Source: Lachnospiraceae bacterium (lineage in GTDB: Bacteria; Bacillota; Clostridia; Lachnospirales; Lachnospiraceae). Taken from it: a stretch of DNA of 64,000 nt. The position numbers were made by a program, and so were the translations under genes. Shown here in pieces: positions 1-8,332 of this stretch (the stretch's first letter is position 1; the number at the start of each line of letters is the position of its first letter). The stretch covers positions 1-64,000 of the forward strand of contig JAFXQK010000002.1 in the NCBI GenBank assembly GCA_017527205.1, written 5' to 3'. The notes under the pieces were generated by a model. That model was not told the origin of the DNA. It saw only the letters and a list, made by a program, of their open reading frames with translations, and did no database searches.

Positions 1-73
1 ATGTGAAGTTATTGTGTGAGACACTTCATATCGAAATTCCAAATGAGTATAGATAACTGCAAATAACAGTTTG

Positions 74-97
74 TAGGGGAGTTCTGATACTCCCCTA
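74..97. other. Short inverted repeat (hairpin)
   Basis: Nine-base arms TAGGGGAGT and ACTCCCCTA pair perfectly around a six-base loop. There is no T tract on either side, so it is not an obvious intrinsic terminator. It lies just upstream of the toxin remnant. Nothing else was recognised in bases 1-130. Confidence 0.4.
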
Positions 98-130
98 TAA
101 AAATGGCTATTTATCAACTGTTTGTTGTGA

Positions 131-268
131 CATAGCCTTTTCTATTTTGACGGCCAAATTATTATGACAAACGGATTTGTTAAAAAAACACAAAAGACAC
201 CGCATAGAGAGCTAAAACTGGCTAAGGATCGTAGAAAAGTTTTTTTGGAAAGGATGAGAAAGGTATGA
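131..268 (+). pseudogene. C-terminal remnant of HigB/Gp49-type toxin
   Basis: Reading 131-268 in frame gives about 45 codons that end at a TGA overlapping the next gene's ATG (ATGA). The stretch contains FDGQ, then TNGFVKKTQKTP and a basic helical tail. This NGFVKKTQKTP block is the well-known C-terminal signature of the HigB/RelE-like Gp49 toxin family (PF05973). The N-terminal half, normally about 70 residues, is missing: a TGA stands at 128-130 in this frame and nothing toxin-like was found upstream in the other frames. The longest remaining ATG-started piece (164-268, 34 codons) lacks most of the fold. I infer a dead toxin whose antitoxin survives. Confidence 0.7.
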
Positions 269-552
269 GAACATTAAACGATATGTTATCCGAACAAATG
301 AAAAACGAAGGTTTTCGTAAGGAATACGAAGCAATCCAACCAGAAATGGAAGTGATTAGAGCCATCATTGAAGCGCGTACCTCACAGAACCTTACGCAAA
401 AAGAATTGGCAGAGCGTACTGGCATTCATCAGTCAGACATTAGTAAATTAGAAAATGGAACCAGAAATCCTTCTGTAAATCTTCTGCGACGTTTAGCGGA
501 GGGGATGGGAATGACTCTAAAGATCGAGTTTGTGCCGAAGCAAAAAGCATAA
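265..552 (+). CDS. XRE-family HigA-like antitoxin
   Basis: A 95-residue DNA-binding protein. Residues about 35-88 form a helix-turn-helix of the XRE/Cro type, with the pattern LTQKELAERTGIHQSDISKLENG followed by a helix ending RRLAEGMGM. The N-terminal 30 residues (ending EYEAIQPEMEVIRAIIEAR) match the usual HigA antitoxins of Gp49-toxin pairs. The start overlaps the stop of the toxin remnant by ATGA, the classic coupled toxin-antitoxin order. With the toxin decayed, this is likely an orphan antitoxin that may still act as a repressor. No terminator is obvious before the GH3 gene 128 bases downstream. Confidence 0.85.
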   Translation: MRTLNDMLSEQMKNEGFRKEYEAIQPEMEVIRAIIEARTSQNLTQKELAERTGIHQSDISKLENGTRNPSVNLLRRLAEGMGMTLKIEFVPKQKA

Positions 553-680
553 GTTTGGTAGGAGAAATGACAACAATAGACAAACGCTAGGCAATTTAAT
601 CTATTGTCAAGGGGAGGCATCCTATACTAAAATAGATTCAACACTGAAATTGGAATCGCATGAAAAACGGAGGGCGACAC

Positions 681-2816
681 ATGGAAATTTCAAAGAATAA
701 AGAAAAGGTGCAGGAGTATCGGGAGCGCGCGAAGGCGTTGGTTGCGCAGATGACCTTAGAGGAAAAGGTAGGTCAGACGCTGAACTGGGCACCAGCAGTA
801 GAGAGACTTGGAATCAAGGCATATAACTGGTGGAATGAGGCGCTTCACGGCGTGGCAAGAGCCGGCGTGGCAACAGTTTTCCCGCAATCCATTGGTCTTG
901 CGGCAACCTTTGACGAGGACTTTATTGAGGAGGTGGCAACTGCCATTTCTACGGAGGGCCGCGCAAAGTTTAACATGCAGCAGGAATATGACGATACGGA
1001 CATTTACAAGGGACTGACCTTCTGGTCTCCCAATGTCAATATTTTCCGTGATCCCCGCTGGGGCCGCGGTCATGAGACCTTTGGTGAGGATCCTTATCTG
1101 ACCTCTCGTTTGGGCGTGCGCTTTGTAGAAGGCATTCAGGGGCATGATGAAAATTACTTGAAGGCGGCAGCCTGTGCAAAGCACTTTGCCGTTCACAGCG
1201 GTCCAGAGGACATTCGTCATAGCTTTAATGCCGTTGCCTCCAAGCAGGACATGGCAGAGACTTATCTCCCCGCATTCAAGGCTTGCGTGCAGGAAGCAGG
1301 CGTTGAAGCCGTGATGGGTGCTTACAATCGTACCAATGGCGAGCCCTGCTGCGGCAGTAAGACATTGCTTCAGGACATTTTGAGGAAGGAGTGGGGCTTT
1401 ACCGGTCATGTCACCAGTGACTGCTGGGCCATCAAGGATTTCCATGAGGGCCATCACGTAACCGAGACGCCCGTGGAGTCCGTTTCCTTGGCAATGAACA
1501 ATGGCTGCGACCTAAACTGCGGCAACCTCTTCCATTATCTGAAGCAGGCCGTAGAGGAAGGCATGGTTCCAGAGAGCCGTATTGATGAAGCACTTGTAAA
1601 CCTCTTTACCACGCGTATGAAGCTTGGCGTATTTGATGAAAAGGGGAAGAATCCTTTTGACAAGATTGCATATACGGAGGTTGACACGAAGGCGCATCGG
1701 GAGCTCAACAGGAAGGCTGCCGAGAAGTGCGTTGTTCTCTTAAAGAACGAAAATCATCTTTTGCCGCTAAACAAGAGTACCATTAAGACTGTCGGCGTGA
1801 TCGGACCGAACGCAAACAACAGAAGAGCACTGGTTGGTAACTATGAGGGAACTGCTTCCCGTTATTGGACCATCCTTGAGGGCATTCAGGAATATCTTGG
1901 AGATGAGGTTCGCGTGATGGCCAGCGAAGGCTGCCATCTCTGTCACAAGAAGGTCCAGGGGCTTGGACAGGAGGATGACCGTATCTCTGAGGTAAAGGGT
2001 ATTTGTGCCGCCAGCGACGTCATCATCGCCTGCATGGGTCTGGACTCTGGACTGGAAGGAGAAGAGGGAGATCAGGGCAATGAGTTCGCTTCCGGTGATA
2101 AGCCGAATCTGGAACTCCCCGGTCTGCAGCAGCATGTGCTGGAGACGATCTGCTCCTTTGGAAAGCCCGTGGTACTGGTGCTGCTTTCCGGTTCTGCGCT
2201 TGCAGTGAATTGGGCAGATGAGAACATTCCCGCAATCCTGCAGGGCTGGTACCCCGGCGCACAGGGCGGCCTGGCAATCGCGGACATTCTCTTTGGTGAA
2301 AAGAATCCTGAGGGCAAGCTCCCCGTGACCTTCTATCGCAGCACTTCGGATCTGCCGGAATTTACGGATTATTCCATGAAGGGCAGAACCTATCGTTACA
2401 TGGAGGGCGATGCACTGTATCCCTTCGGTTATGGCTTGTCCTATACGGATTTCGAGTATTCTAACATAAGCGTGACGGCAGAAAATGCCGGCGCAGACGG
2501 CGCAATCGTTAAGGCAACCGTAAAGAACGTCGGCAAGATGGCAGGTGGCGAGACCGTTCAGGTTTACGTGACAACCTCCGTCGCAGGAGCTCCGAAGTAT
2601 CAGCTCAAGGGCATCAAAAAGCTCTTCCTGCAGCCTGGCGAGAGCGATGACATATGCATCAAGCTTTCCCGCGAGGCACTTGGCGCGTTTGATGAAAACG
2701 GCGTGCTTCAGGTTGGCGGAGAAGTTAAGGTTTATGTTGGCGGACAGGCTCCCGATCAAAGAAGCGCTAAGCTGACCGGAAAGAAGGATGCAGAGTTTAC
2801 GCTGACCATCGCATAA
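681..2816 (+). CDS. Glycoside hydrolase family 3 (beta-xylosidase/beta-glucosidase type)
   Basis: A 711-residue retaining glycosidase that removes non-reducing terminal beta-linked sugars from oligosaccharides. ATG 681 is preferred because GGAGG stands 8 bases before it; an in-frame ATG at 660 has no such site. Order: GH3 N-terminal barrel (PRWGRGHETFGEDP, then KHFAVHSGP), catalytic nucleophile in TSDCWAI (Asp247), GH3 C-terminal domain, and a C-terminal fibronectin III-like domain. The PRWGRGHETFGEDP block resembles beta-xylosidase and arabinosidase members more than classic beta-glucosidases, so xylo-oligosaccharide is a likely substrate. No signal peptide is seen, so it should act in the cytoplasm on imported oligosaccharides, complementing the secreted GH10 xylanase at 52804. 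Confidence 0.93.
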   Translation: MEISKNKEKVQEYRERAKALVAQMTLEEKVGQTLNWAPAVERLGIKAYNWWNEALHGVARAGVATVFPQSIGLAATFDEDFIEEVATAISTEGRAKFNMQQEYDDTDIYKGLTFWSPNVNIFRDPRWGRGHETFGEDPYLTSRLGVRFVEGIQGHDENYLKAAACAKHFAVHSGPEDIRHSFNAVASKQDMAETYLPAFKACVQEAGVEAVMGAYNRTNGEPCCGSKTLLQDILRKEWGFTGHVTSDCWAIKDFHEGHHVTETPVESVSLAMNNGCDLNCGNLFHYLKQAVEEGMVPESRIDEALVNLFTTRMKLGVFDEKGKNPFDKIAYTEVDTKAHRELNRKAAEKCVVLLKNENHLLPLNKSTIKTVGVIGPNANNRRALVGNYEGTASRYWTILEGIQEYLGDEVRVMASEGCHLCHKKVQGLGQEDDRISEVKGICAASDVIIACMGLDSGLEGEEGDQGNEFASGDKPNLELPGLQQHVLETICSFGKPVVLVLLSGSALAVNWADENIPAILQGWYPGAQGGLAIADILFGEKNPEGKLPVTFYRSTSDLPEFTDYSMKGRTYRYMEGDALYPFGYGLSYTDFEYSNISVTAENAGADGAIVKATVKNVGKMAGGETVQVYVTTSVAGAPKYQLKGIKKLFLQPGESDDICIKLSREALGAFDENGVLQVGGEVKVYVGGQAPDQRSAKLTGKKDAEFTLTIA

Positions 2817-2844
2817 AGACAATATGATAATCAAACAAGCATTT

Positions 2845-2876
2845 AAAGCGCCTGTCTTATGACGGGCGCTTTTGAA
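2845..2876 (+). terminator. Intrinsic terminator after GH3 gene
   Basis: A 12-base stem (AAAGCGCCTGTC with GACGGGCGCTTT, one G-T pair) closes a TTAT loop, with T residues at the 3' end of the stem. Confidence 0.8.
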
Positions 2877-2899
2877 ATTTCAGACGGAGGTTGAACGAC

Positions 2900-3001
2900 A
2901 TGGAATTTCAAACCATAAAGTCAGAGGAGATAAATCAGGCAGTTTTAAGGGAACAGGATTCGCGCCACGCAGATTTTGTAAATGAAGGCACTTGGCGATA
3001 A
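2900..3001 (+). CDS. Small ORF of unknown function, possibly a truncated gene
   Basis: A 33-codon frame starting MEFQTIKSEEINQAVL, preceded by GGAGG 9 bases before the ATG. It is not recognised. Its stop lies inside a perfect 8-base hairpin (AGGCACTT at 2986-2993, AAGTGCCT at 3001-3008). The amphipathic start looks like the first helix of a longer protein, so it may be the remnant of a broken gene. The good ribosome site is the main support. Confidence 0.35.
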   Translation: MEFQTIKSEEINQAVLREQDSRHADFVNEGTWR

Positions 3002-3085
3002 AGTGCCTATTGAGGCAGAAAAGGATTTGTGCTAAAATAATTAACGGAATTGTGTTTAAAATGATGATGGGGATGGGAGTGGCGA

Positions 3086-4234
3086 ATGAAAAAGATTTGC
3101 AAGCGCATCAAAGAGTTTTTGAAACTCATCCATCTGCATACGATCCTCCTAATTGTACTCCTGTATTTTCTGCTTTGCGTCTTCTGCTGGCTGGTTCTTA
3201 GAAATGAGGGCGCGGATGCTCCGTTTTGGGATATTGTAATCTTTAATCTCCTGGCGGTGACGGGAAATGATTACATGTACGTGGACAGTCCTTGGACCAG
3301 GGTGGCGGGCGTTTTCGTTTTGATCCTTGGCATGGTGGGGCTATCCTCCATCACGGGTTATGTCTCGTCGGCGTTTGTGGCAAGACGACTGAATCTGGAG
3401 AGAGGGGTGAAAAAGATGCAGAACATGAAGGGACACATCATTATCTGTGGTTGGAAAAGTGACGTGAAGATCCTGATTCAGGGGATCCTTCGGAAAAATA
3501 AGGATTTAAAGCTGTCCGACATTATTTTGATCAACAACATAGAGGACGTGAAAATTCAGAATCTGAGGGACGATCATGAGCTGAAGGGACTGAACCTCCT
3601 TCGGGGTGATTTTACGGAGGAACAAACGCTTTTAAATGCAAACATAAAGGAAGCCTCCAAGGTTCTGATCATTGGAGAGAATCAGGAGAATCTGGATGAT
3701 GAGTTAGTGGATTCGAGAGTGTTTGTCACGGCGCTTCTCGTGCGCAAGCTGAACTCAAAATGTCATATTTGCGCGGAAGTAAAGACGGAGCGCTATAAGA
3801 ATTATTTGGAGAGTCAAAACTGTGCGGAGGTGGTGTATGTTGAAGAGTACACGCGATACATCTTGTCAACCTCCACAAATTACAGTGGCATGTCAAAGGT
3901 GATGTCTTCCTTCCTGGACAATGGTGACGGCGTGTCCGTACAAATTGCACCCATCAGCAGTTCATGGATCGGAAAGACCTATGGGGAGCTATTCCAGTGG
4001 TACAAAAAGGAGCAGAATATTTTGCTCCTCGGCGTTCTGGAGAATATGGGCGTGGAGAAGGAATTAAAGCATGAGATTCTCTCCGAAGCGCAAAAATCAA
4101 CGAATTACGGAGAAATCATTCAAAGACTGAAATCCGTGAAAACCATGGAGACCAATTGTCCAAAGCTCAATCCCGCGGACGATTATGTGTTGGGACGAAA
4201 CATGGGAGCCATCATTCTGGGAGACGAGATCTAA
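3086..4234 (+). CDS. Two-helix potassium-channel-like protein with TrkA-N (RCK) domain
   Basis: A 382-residue membrane protein. Residues about 18-41 form helix 1, about 48-65 a pore helix and filter region, and about 70-94 helix 2, followed by a Rossmann-type RCK/TrkA-N domain starting near residue 113 (GHIIICGWKSD) and extending past residue 240. This is the layout of MthK-like channels gated by cytoplasmic ligands. The filter is odd: where TVGYGD is expected the protein reads VTGNDYMYVD (T59-Y63), so classical K+ selectivity cannot be assumed. A GGGAGTGG sequence precedes the start. The next gene, 45 bases on, is a cyclic-nucleotide-binding protein, which suggests ligand control in trans. 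Confidence 0.85.
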   Translation: MKKICKRIKEFLKLIHLHTILLIVLLYFLLCVFCWLVLRNEGADAPFWDIVIFNLLAVTGNDYMYVDSPWTRVAGVFVLILGMVGLSSITGYVSSAFVARRLNLERGVKKMQNMKGHIIICGWKSDVKILIQGILRKNKDLKLSDIILINNIEDVKIQNLRDDHELKGLNLLRGDFTEEQTLLNANIKEASKVLIIGENQENLDDELVDSRVFVTALLVRKLNSKCHICAEVKTERYKNYLESQNCAEVVYVEEYTRYILSTSTNYSGMSKVMSSFLDNGDGVSVQIAPISSSWIGKTYGELFQWYKKEQNILLLGVLENMGVEKELKHEILSEAQKSTNYGEIIQRLKSVKTMETNCPKLNPADDYVLGRNMGAIILGDEI

Positions 4235-4279
4235 GGAAAACGACAGGGCTTTTTGTAAGAATGCGAGTGAGGATATGAC

Positions 4280-4762
4280 ATGGATTACGTAAAGGAACTT
4301 AGGGCATTTCCCCTTCTGGCGAAAATTAAGGACGAGGACATCAAGATTTTGGCGGGTCTTTTAGAGGTGCATAAAACCCAGGCGGGAGAAAACATTATCA
4401 CCGAGGGCGACACGGGATCAGAGATGTATATTTTGATTGATGGCGTGGTTGACGTCATTAAGACCACGGTGTTTGGGGATAAGTTTGTCGTGGCGACCCT
4501 GGATGCGGCAAAGCATTGCGTTTTTGGTGAGATGGCCATGGTAGACAACGACAAGCGGTCAGCCACGGTGAAGGCGAAAACGGCGTGCACGACGCTTTCC
4601 ATTGATCATTTGAGCTTTGGAAAATTTTGTGATGAACATCCCAAGAGCGGCGTAGAATTACTACGCTTAATCAGTATTAATTTGGTGAGAAACATACGGA
4701 CGGAGAACAACAATCTCCGCATGGTATACCAGGCGTTGATTGAAGAAATTGAGACGAACTAA
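4280..4762 (+). CDS. Stand-alone cyclic nucleotide-binding domain protein
   Basis: A 160-residue protein that is almost entirely one cNMP-binding (CAP_ED) domain. Residues about 15-130 contain the beta-roll and phosphate-binding cassette FGEMAMVDNDKRSATV, with the conserved Glu and Arg that hold the ribose and cyclic phosphate. The C-terminal helix (residues 135-160) is too short to be a DNA-binding domain, so it is not a Crp-type regulator. The gene follows the channel-like gene after 45 bases with no terminator between them, and is probably its regulatory partner. The ligand (cAMP, cGMP or other) cannot be told from sequence. Confidence 0.85.
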   Translation: MDYVKELRAFPLLAKIKDEDIKILAGLLEVHKTQAGENIITEGDTGSEMYILIDGVVDVIKTTVFGDKFVVATLDAAKHCVFGEMAMVDNDKRSATVKAKTACTTLSIDHLSFGKFCDEHPKSGVELLRLISINLVRNIRTENNNLRMVYQALIEEIETN

Positions 4763-4773
4763 AAACATAAACA

Positions 4774-4943
4774 ATCACGAAGCGATTTGAATTGCGGAAT
4801 GGAGCATTATATCGCGAAGCGATTTCATTGGCGGAATGAAACGAGGTGACCGAAGAATATTACGGTGCTGAATTTACAACGAAATATTCTTCGCCATATG
4901 GAACCGAGTGGAATGGAGCATTATATCGCGAAGCGATTTCATT
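4774..4943 (+). repeat. Structured intergenic element, copy 1
   Basis: The core, 4809-4943, starts and ends with the direct repeat TATCGCGAAGCGATTTCATT (4810-4829 and 4924-4943), itself a small hairpin (ATCGC-GAA-GCGAT). Between them are the block AACGAGGTGACCG, a central hairpin (arms CGAAGAATATT at 4851-4861 and AATATTCTTCG at 4883-4893) and the block ACCGAGTGGAATGGAGC. Bases 4774-4808 look like the degraded right end of a further copy, since TGGAGCATTATATCGCG recurs. It ends 8 bases before the ribosome site of the gene at 4961. Related copies are at 49403-49536 and 57241-57377. Confidence 0.85.
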
Positions 4944-4960
4944 AAGAAAGGAGAGAGGGT

Positions 4961-5656
4961 ATGGCAGTCATTCAGATGACGGACGAGGAAAAAGCACTTT
5001 TGGACCTTGCCTATACGGACGGGGAAAGAATAGCGGAGGGAAAGCTTTTTGATTATCAGCAAAAGGCTTTAAATGAACTGAGGGCTTGTAGCTTTTACTT
5101 AAAGAACAGGTATCCCAAGGAGGAACTGCAGATCATTTCCTTCCAGCCTTCGACAAAAAAGGGATGCGTGGAACTGCAATTTATTCAGCCGGGACTGGAT
5201 TCCACGGAGTATTTGCTCAGGTATGAGAATGGCGTTTACGTGGATAACTTTTATGACGTGCCCTTTGAGAGGGAATATGACGGTCTGGTGGAAGAGATCC
5301 TAAAGGAGGGCGGCATTCAGGCAAGAGTTTATACGACCTTTCCGTTCCTCATCAGTGACGTGATCAAGTCAGGCAAGGATTTGATGGACAGAAGACCACA
5401 TCTTGGAAGAACCATGCAGCTCTTTATCCATGCGGATGCTTTGCCGAGCTATGAAGAGGCAGACATACTTTCGGAGAAGGTGCAGAACCTCTTAGAGGAA
5501 AAAGGAGTTTATGGAAGTGGCATGATCTTCTTCATTCTTGGCATGGACGGACTGGAAAAGGAGAACATTTTGGAATTAGATGCTTATGCAAGGGATCGGA
5601 AAAACGTGCGCAACGTTGTCAGCGTTGGATTCCGTTGTTTTCACGTAAAGCAATAA
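4961..5656 (+). CDS. Conserved-looking protein of unknown function
   Basis: A 231-residue soluble protein without signal peptide or membrane segment. I do not recognise the family. It begins with a charged helical region (residues 5-50, ending FYLKNRYPKEELQ), followed by an alternating strand pattern (LQIISFQPS, CVELQFIQPG, TEYLLRYENGVYVDNFYD) and a mixed C-terminal half. AAAGGAG stands 10 bases before the ATG. The gene precedes the hydrolase-ligase fusion by 27 bases without a terminator, so the two are probably cotranscribed. The structured repeat lies in its leader. Confidence 0.75.
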   Translation: MAVIQMTDEEKALLDLAYTDGERIAEGKLFDYQQKALNELRACSFYLKNRYPKEELQIISFQPSTKKGCVELQFIQPGLDSTEYLLRYENGVYVDNFYDVPFEREYDGLVEEILKEGGIQARVYTTFPFLISDVIKSGKDLMDRRPHLGRTMQLFIHADALPSYEEADILSEKVQNLLEEKGVYGSGMIFFILGMDGLEKENILELDAYARDRKNVRNVVSVGFRCFHVKQ

Positions 5657-5683
5657 ATTCTAGAATAATCGGGAGATAATAAA

Positions 5684-8125
5684 ATGTTATACAAGATGGA
5701 TGAATTGCTCCTTCTGGAGCTGTTAACGTACTTACCAGATAGTTTTCCCTTTGTCTCCGTATTAAATGCGGACAATCGTACGGTCAGGGAGTATTTAAAT
5801 GGAATCGACGTGTCAAAAATTGACGATGAGATGGTATATACGACATGTATGAATGGCTTCGATTGGAAGAACATTCTCATGGCATATGAAAAGAAACCGA
5901 ACATTCTTGATGCATATATCGCCTTCCCGCATTTGGATACCGCCTATGGCGGAGGCGGCGGAATCTCTGCCGTGTTCCTGAATGAAAGGGAGAAGGAGGC
6001 AGTCGTTGCCTTCCGAGGCACGGCCAGCAATGAATGGGTAGATGATTTCCTCGGGGCCAATCAGGTGGATTCCCTGCAGCAAATCAATGCCTTGGAGTGG
6101 TATAAGAGTGTCTATGAAAAGCTGCATTTGGAGGACTATACCGTTTCCGTCATTGGTCATTCCAAGGGCGGAAACAAGGCAAAATATATTACCATCTTAA
6201 ATGACACGCCCTATCGCTGTGTCTCCTTTGACGGACAGGGATTTTCTGATGAATTTATTCAACATTACAGAAAGAAAATTCTGCGGAGACAGGATGTCAT
6301 AGAGAATCATAACATCGACTTTGATTATGTCAACATTCTCATGAATGACATCGGAAAAAAGACCTATTACATCGGTTACGACTATGGTAAGTTTGGATTT
6401 GCCGAGAGCCATAGCCCCAATACCTTCTTTGATTTCGGAGAGAATGGGGAGTATCGGATGCGTGTGAATCCGAATGGACAGCGTCCTGAGATGCAGATCA
6501 TGGATCAGTTTATCAACAGCATGATCCGTTCTGGCATCAGCGCCAAGGAGCAGGCGGAGACCAACAAGCTTTTGGGAATCCTTGTGGAGAAAGCGTTTGC
6601 GATAGGTAAGGAAAACACGATCACGGAATACATTAACCTTCTCTGTGATCTGGTGGGAGATCCGACCTATTCAGATAATACGGCATATGTCCTGGCCTTT
6701 TGTATTAAGTATTCCCGTCAGAACCAGGAGTTCCTAAAGGCGTTGAAGGACATCATGTTGAACTTTAAGATGGGTGACGTCGTAAAGATCATTGACATGT
6801 TTGAAGGACTTGTTGCATCAAAGAAGCTCAATGCCATCATTGATCTTTCCAATTTCCTGATCATGCACGCAAGCGGCGTTGTCGTAAAACAGATTCAGAA
6901 CATTTGCAGCAAAAAGTATGGCGTGGAGCTTACCGCGGATCAGGTTCGGGGCGTTCTACAGATTGTCAGCATGACGAAAGAAATGTTAAAGACCCTGGAG
7001 CTGAAGATGGATGGTTCTGACCTCGTCGTGGAGGAGATCGATGAAGGGGAAGAAAGCTTAGCACTTCCTGAGAACATGAACATTGTCGTCCTGGCAGGCG
7101 GTTTGTCTAATGAGAGAAACCTTTCGCTAAAGAGCGGCTACGTGGTATCGAAGGTGCTCGCGGAAAAGGGGCATAACGTCATTCTGTTGGATGCTTACAT
7201 GGGCTATGCGGAGCAGGAGGAGATCATTGCGGATGCCTTCTCGGATACCCAAAAGTATTCCTTGGAGCCGCAGGACATTCCAAATGACATTCCGGATCTC
7301 TGGGCGGTGAGAAAGCGCAGAAAGGATCAGTCAGGCGCGTATTTTGGACCGAACGTGCTGCAGATTTGCCGTCAGGCTGATTTGGTATTTATTGCATTGC
7401 ACGGCGCAAGCGGTGAAAACGGAAAGGTGCAGGCAGCCTTTGACCTTCTAGGCATTGCGTATACGGGTTGTGATTATTTCTCCTCCGCAATTTCATCCAA
7501 TAAGTCTGTGTCTAAGCAGCTTCTGGAGGAGGCGGGCATCCCCGTGCCCAAGGGCTTTTGTGCTTATAAGGGTGAGGAGATCGGAGATCCCGAGGACTTT
7601 GGCATTTCCTATCCTGTGATCGTAAAGCCGAACAATGGCGGCATCGGACTTGGCATCTCCGTGGCGAATGATAAGAATTCCTATTTGAAGGCATTAAAAG
7701 AAGCCTTCCGTTGGGAGAGTGAGATTGTTGTTGAGGAGTATGTCGCTGGCCGGGAATTTGCCGTGGGCGGCGTAGACGGCAAAGCCTTCCCCGTAATCGA
7801 AGTACTGCCCCTGGAGACGCGTAACAAGGAACAGGGCATGTCCCTTCGCGGCGAACGCGTGCAGAAATGTCCCGCGGAGATTCCAAGGAACCTGTCAAAG
7901 GAGCTTCGAAGCGTGGCAGAAAAGGTTTCCGAGGTTTTAGGAGTTCACGCATATTTTAAGGTCGATTTTATCGTGCGAGAGGATGATTCTTACGTTTGCC
8001 TCGAATGTGATTCCCTGCCGCAGCTCTATCAGGACGCACATCTGGTGCTGGAGGCAAAGGCTGCGGGTATCTCGTTTGGCGAGCTCTGTGATAAGATTTT
8101 AGAGATGAGCCTGCGGAAGAAATAA
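5684..8125 (+). CDS. Fusion of Mbeg1-like alpha/beta hydrolase and D-alanine-D-alanine ligase-type ATP-grasp
   Basis: An 813-residue two-enzyme protein. Residues about 1-400 form an alpha/beta hydrolase of the Mbeg1/DUF2974 lipase-like type: oxyanion-side strand AVVAFRGTASNEW and nucleophile elbow GHSKGG (Ser160). Residues 465-813 form a complete-length D-Ala-D-Ala ligase: N-terminal VVLAGGLSNERNLSLKSG, substrate loop ALHGASGENGK, ATP-grasp strand YPVIVKPNNGGIGLG, and metal site ending LECDSLPQ, where the usual ExN reads ECD. The ligase half starts with its own Met-like sequence (MNIVVLAGG), as if two genes merged. No stop or frameshift separates the halves. Substrate could be D-Ala or another amino-acid pair. 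The cellular role of the hydrolase is unknown. Confidence 0.88.
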   Translation: MLYKMDELLLLELLTYLPDSFPFVSVLNADNRTVREYLNGIDVSKIDDEMVYTTCMNGFDWKNILMAYEKKPNILDAYIAFPHLDTAYGGGGGISAVFLNEREKEAVVAFRGTASNEWVDDFLGANQVDSLQQINALEWYKSVYEKLHLEDYTVSVIGHSKGGNKAKYITILNDTPYRCVSFDGQGFSDEFIQHYRKKILRRQDVIENHNIDFDYVNILMNDIGKKTYYIGYDYGKFGFAESHSPNTFFDFGENGEYRMRVNPNGQRPEMQIMDQFINSMIRSGISAKEQAETNKLLGILVEKAFAIGKENTITEYINLLCDLVGDPTYSDNTAYVLAFCIKYSRQNQEFLKALKDIMLNFKMGDVVKIIDMFEGLVASKKLNAIIDLSNFLIMHASGVVVKQIQNICSKKYGVELTADQVRGVLQIVSMTKEMLKTLELKMDGSDLVVEEIDEGEESLALPENMNIVVLAGGLSNERNLSLKSGYVVSKVLAEKGHNVILLDAYMGYAEQEEIIADAFSDTQKYSLEPQDIPNDIPDLWAVRKRRKDQSGAYFGPNVLQICRQADLVFIALHGASGENGKVQAAFDLLGIAYTGCDYFSSAISSNKSVSKQLLEEAGIPVPKGFCAYKGEEIGDPEDFGISYPVIVKPNNGGIGLGISVANDKNSYLKALKEAFRWESEIVVEEYVAGREFAVGGVDGKAFPVIEVLPLETRNKEQGMSLRGERVQKCPAEIPRNLSKELRSVAEKVSEVLGVHAYFKVDFIVREDDSYVCLECDSLPQLYQDAHLVLEAKAAGISFGELCDKILEMSLRKK

Positions 8126-8182
8126 GCGCATGACAAGAAGAGGATTGCGTCGGATATAACAAAAAATTTTTTGAGATTTATA

Positions 8183-8212
8183 AAGGTCGCTTTTCGGGCG
8201 ACCTTTTTTTCT
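8183..8212 (+). terminator. Intrinsic terminator after hydrolase-ligase gene
   Basis: AGGTCGC pairs with GCGACCT around TTTTCGG, followed by a run of seven T. Confidence 0.9.
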
Positions 8213-8332
8213 TTGCCACGTGATAGGATGATCTCAGAAGAAAGGAACAACAGCTATTTACGGAATGTCAAAGCGATTGGCAGAGTGTAACAAGGAAATT
8301 GCAAAATGATTGAATGGAAAGGAGAAAACATT

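Noticed and set aside
74..97. Terminator at the window start
   Set aside because: Good stem, but no T tract in either direction.
1767..2834. Long open frame of 355 codons on the minus strand inside the GH3 gene
   Set aside because: It lies wholly antisense to a clear GH3 gene, has no ribosome site or family motif, and its composition (many Cys, His, Arg) is that of a shadow frame.
4846..5052. 68-codon frame through the structured element
   Set aside because: It reads through the element's hairpin into the next gene in a wrong frame; start codon without ribosome site.
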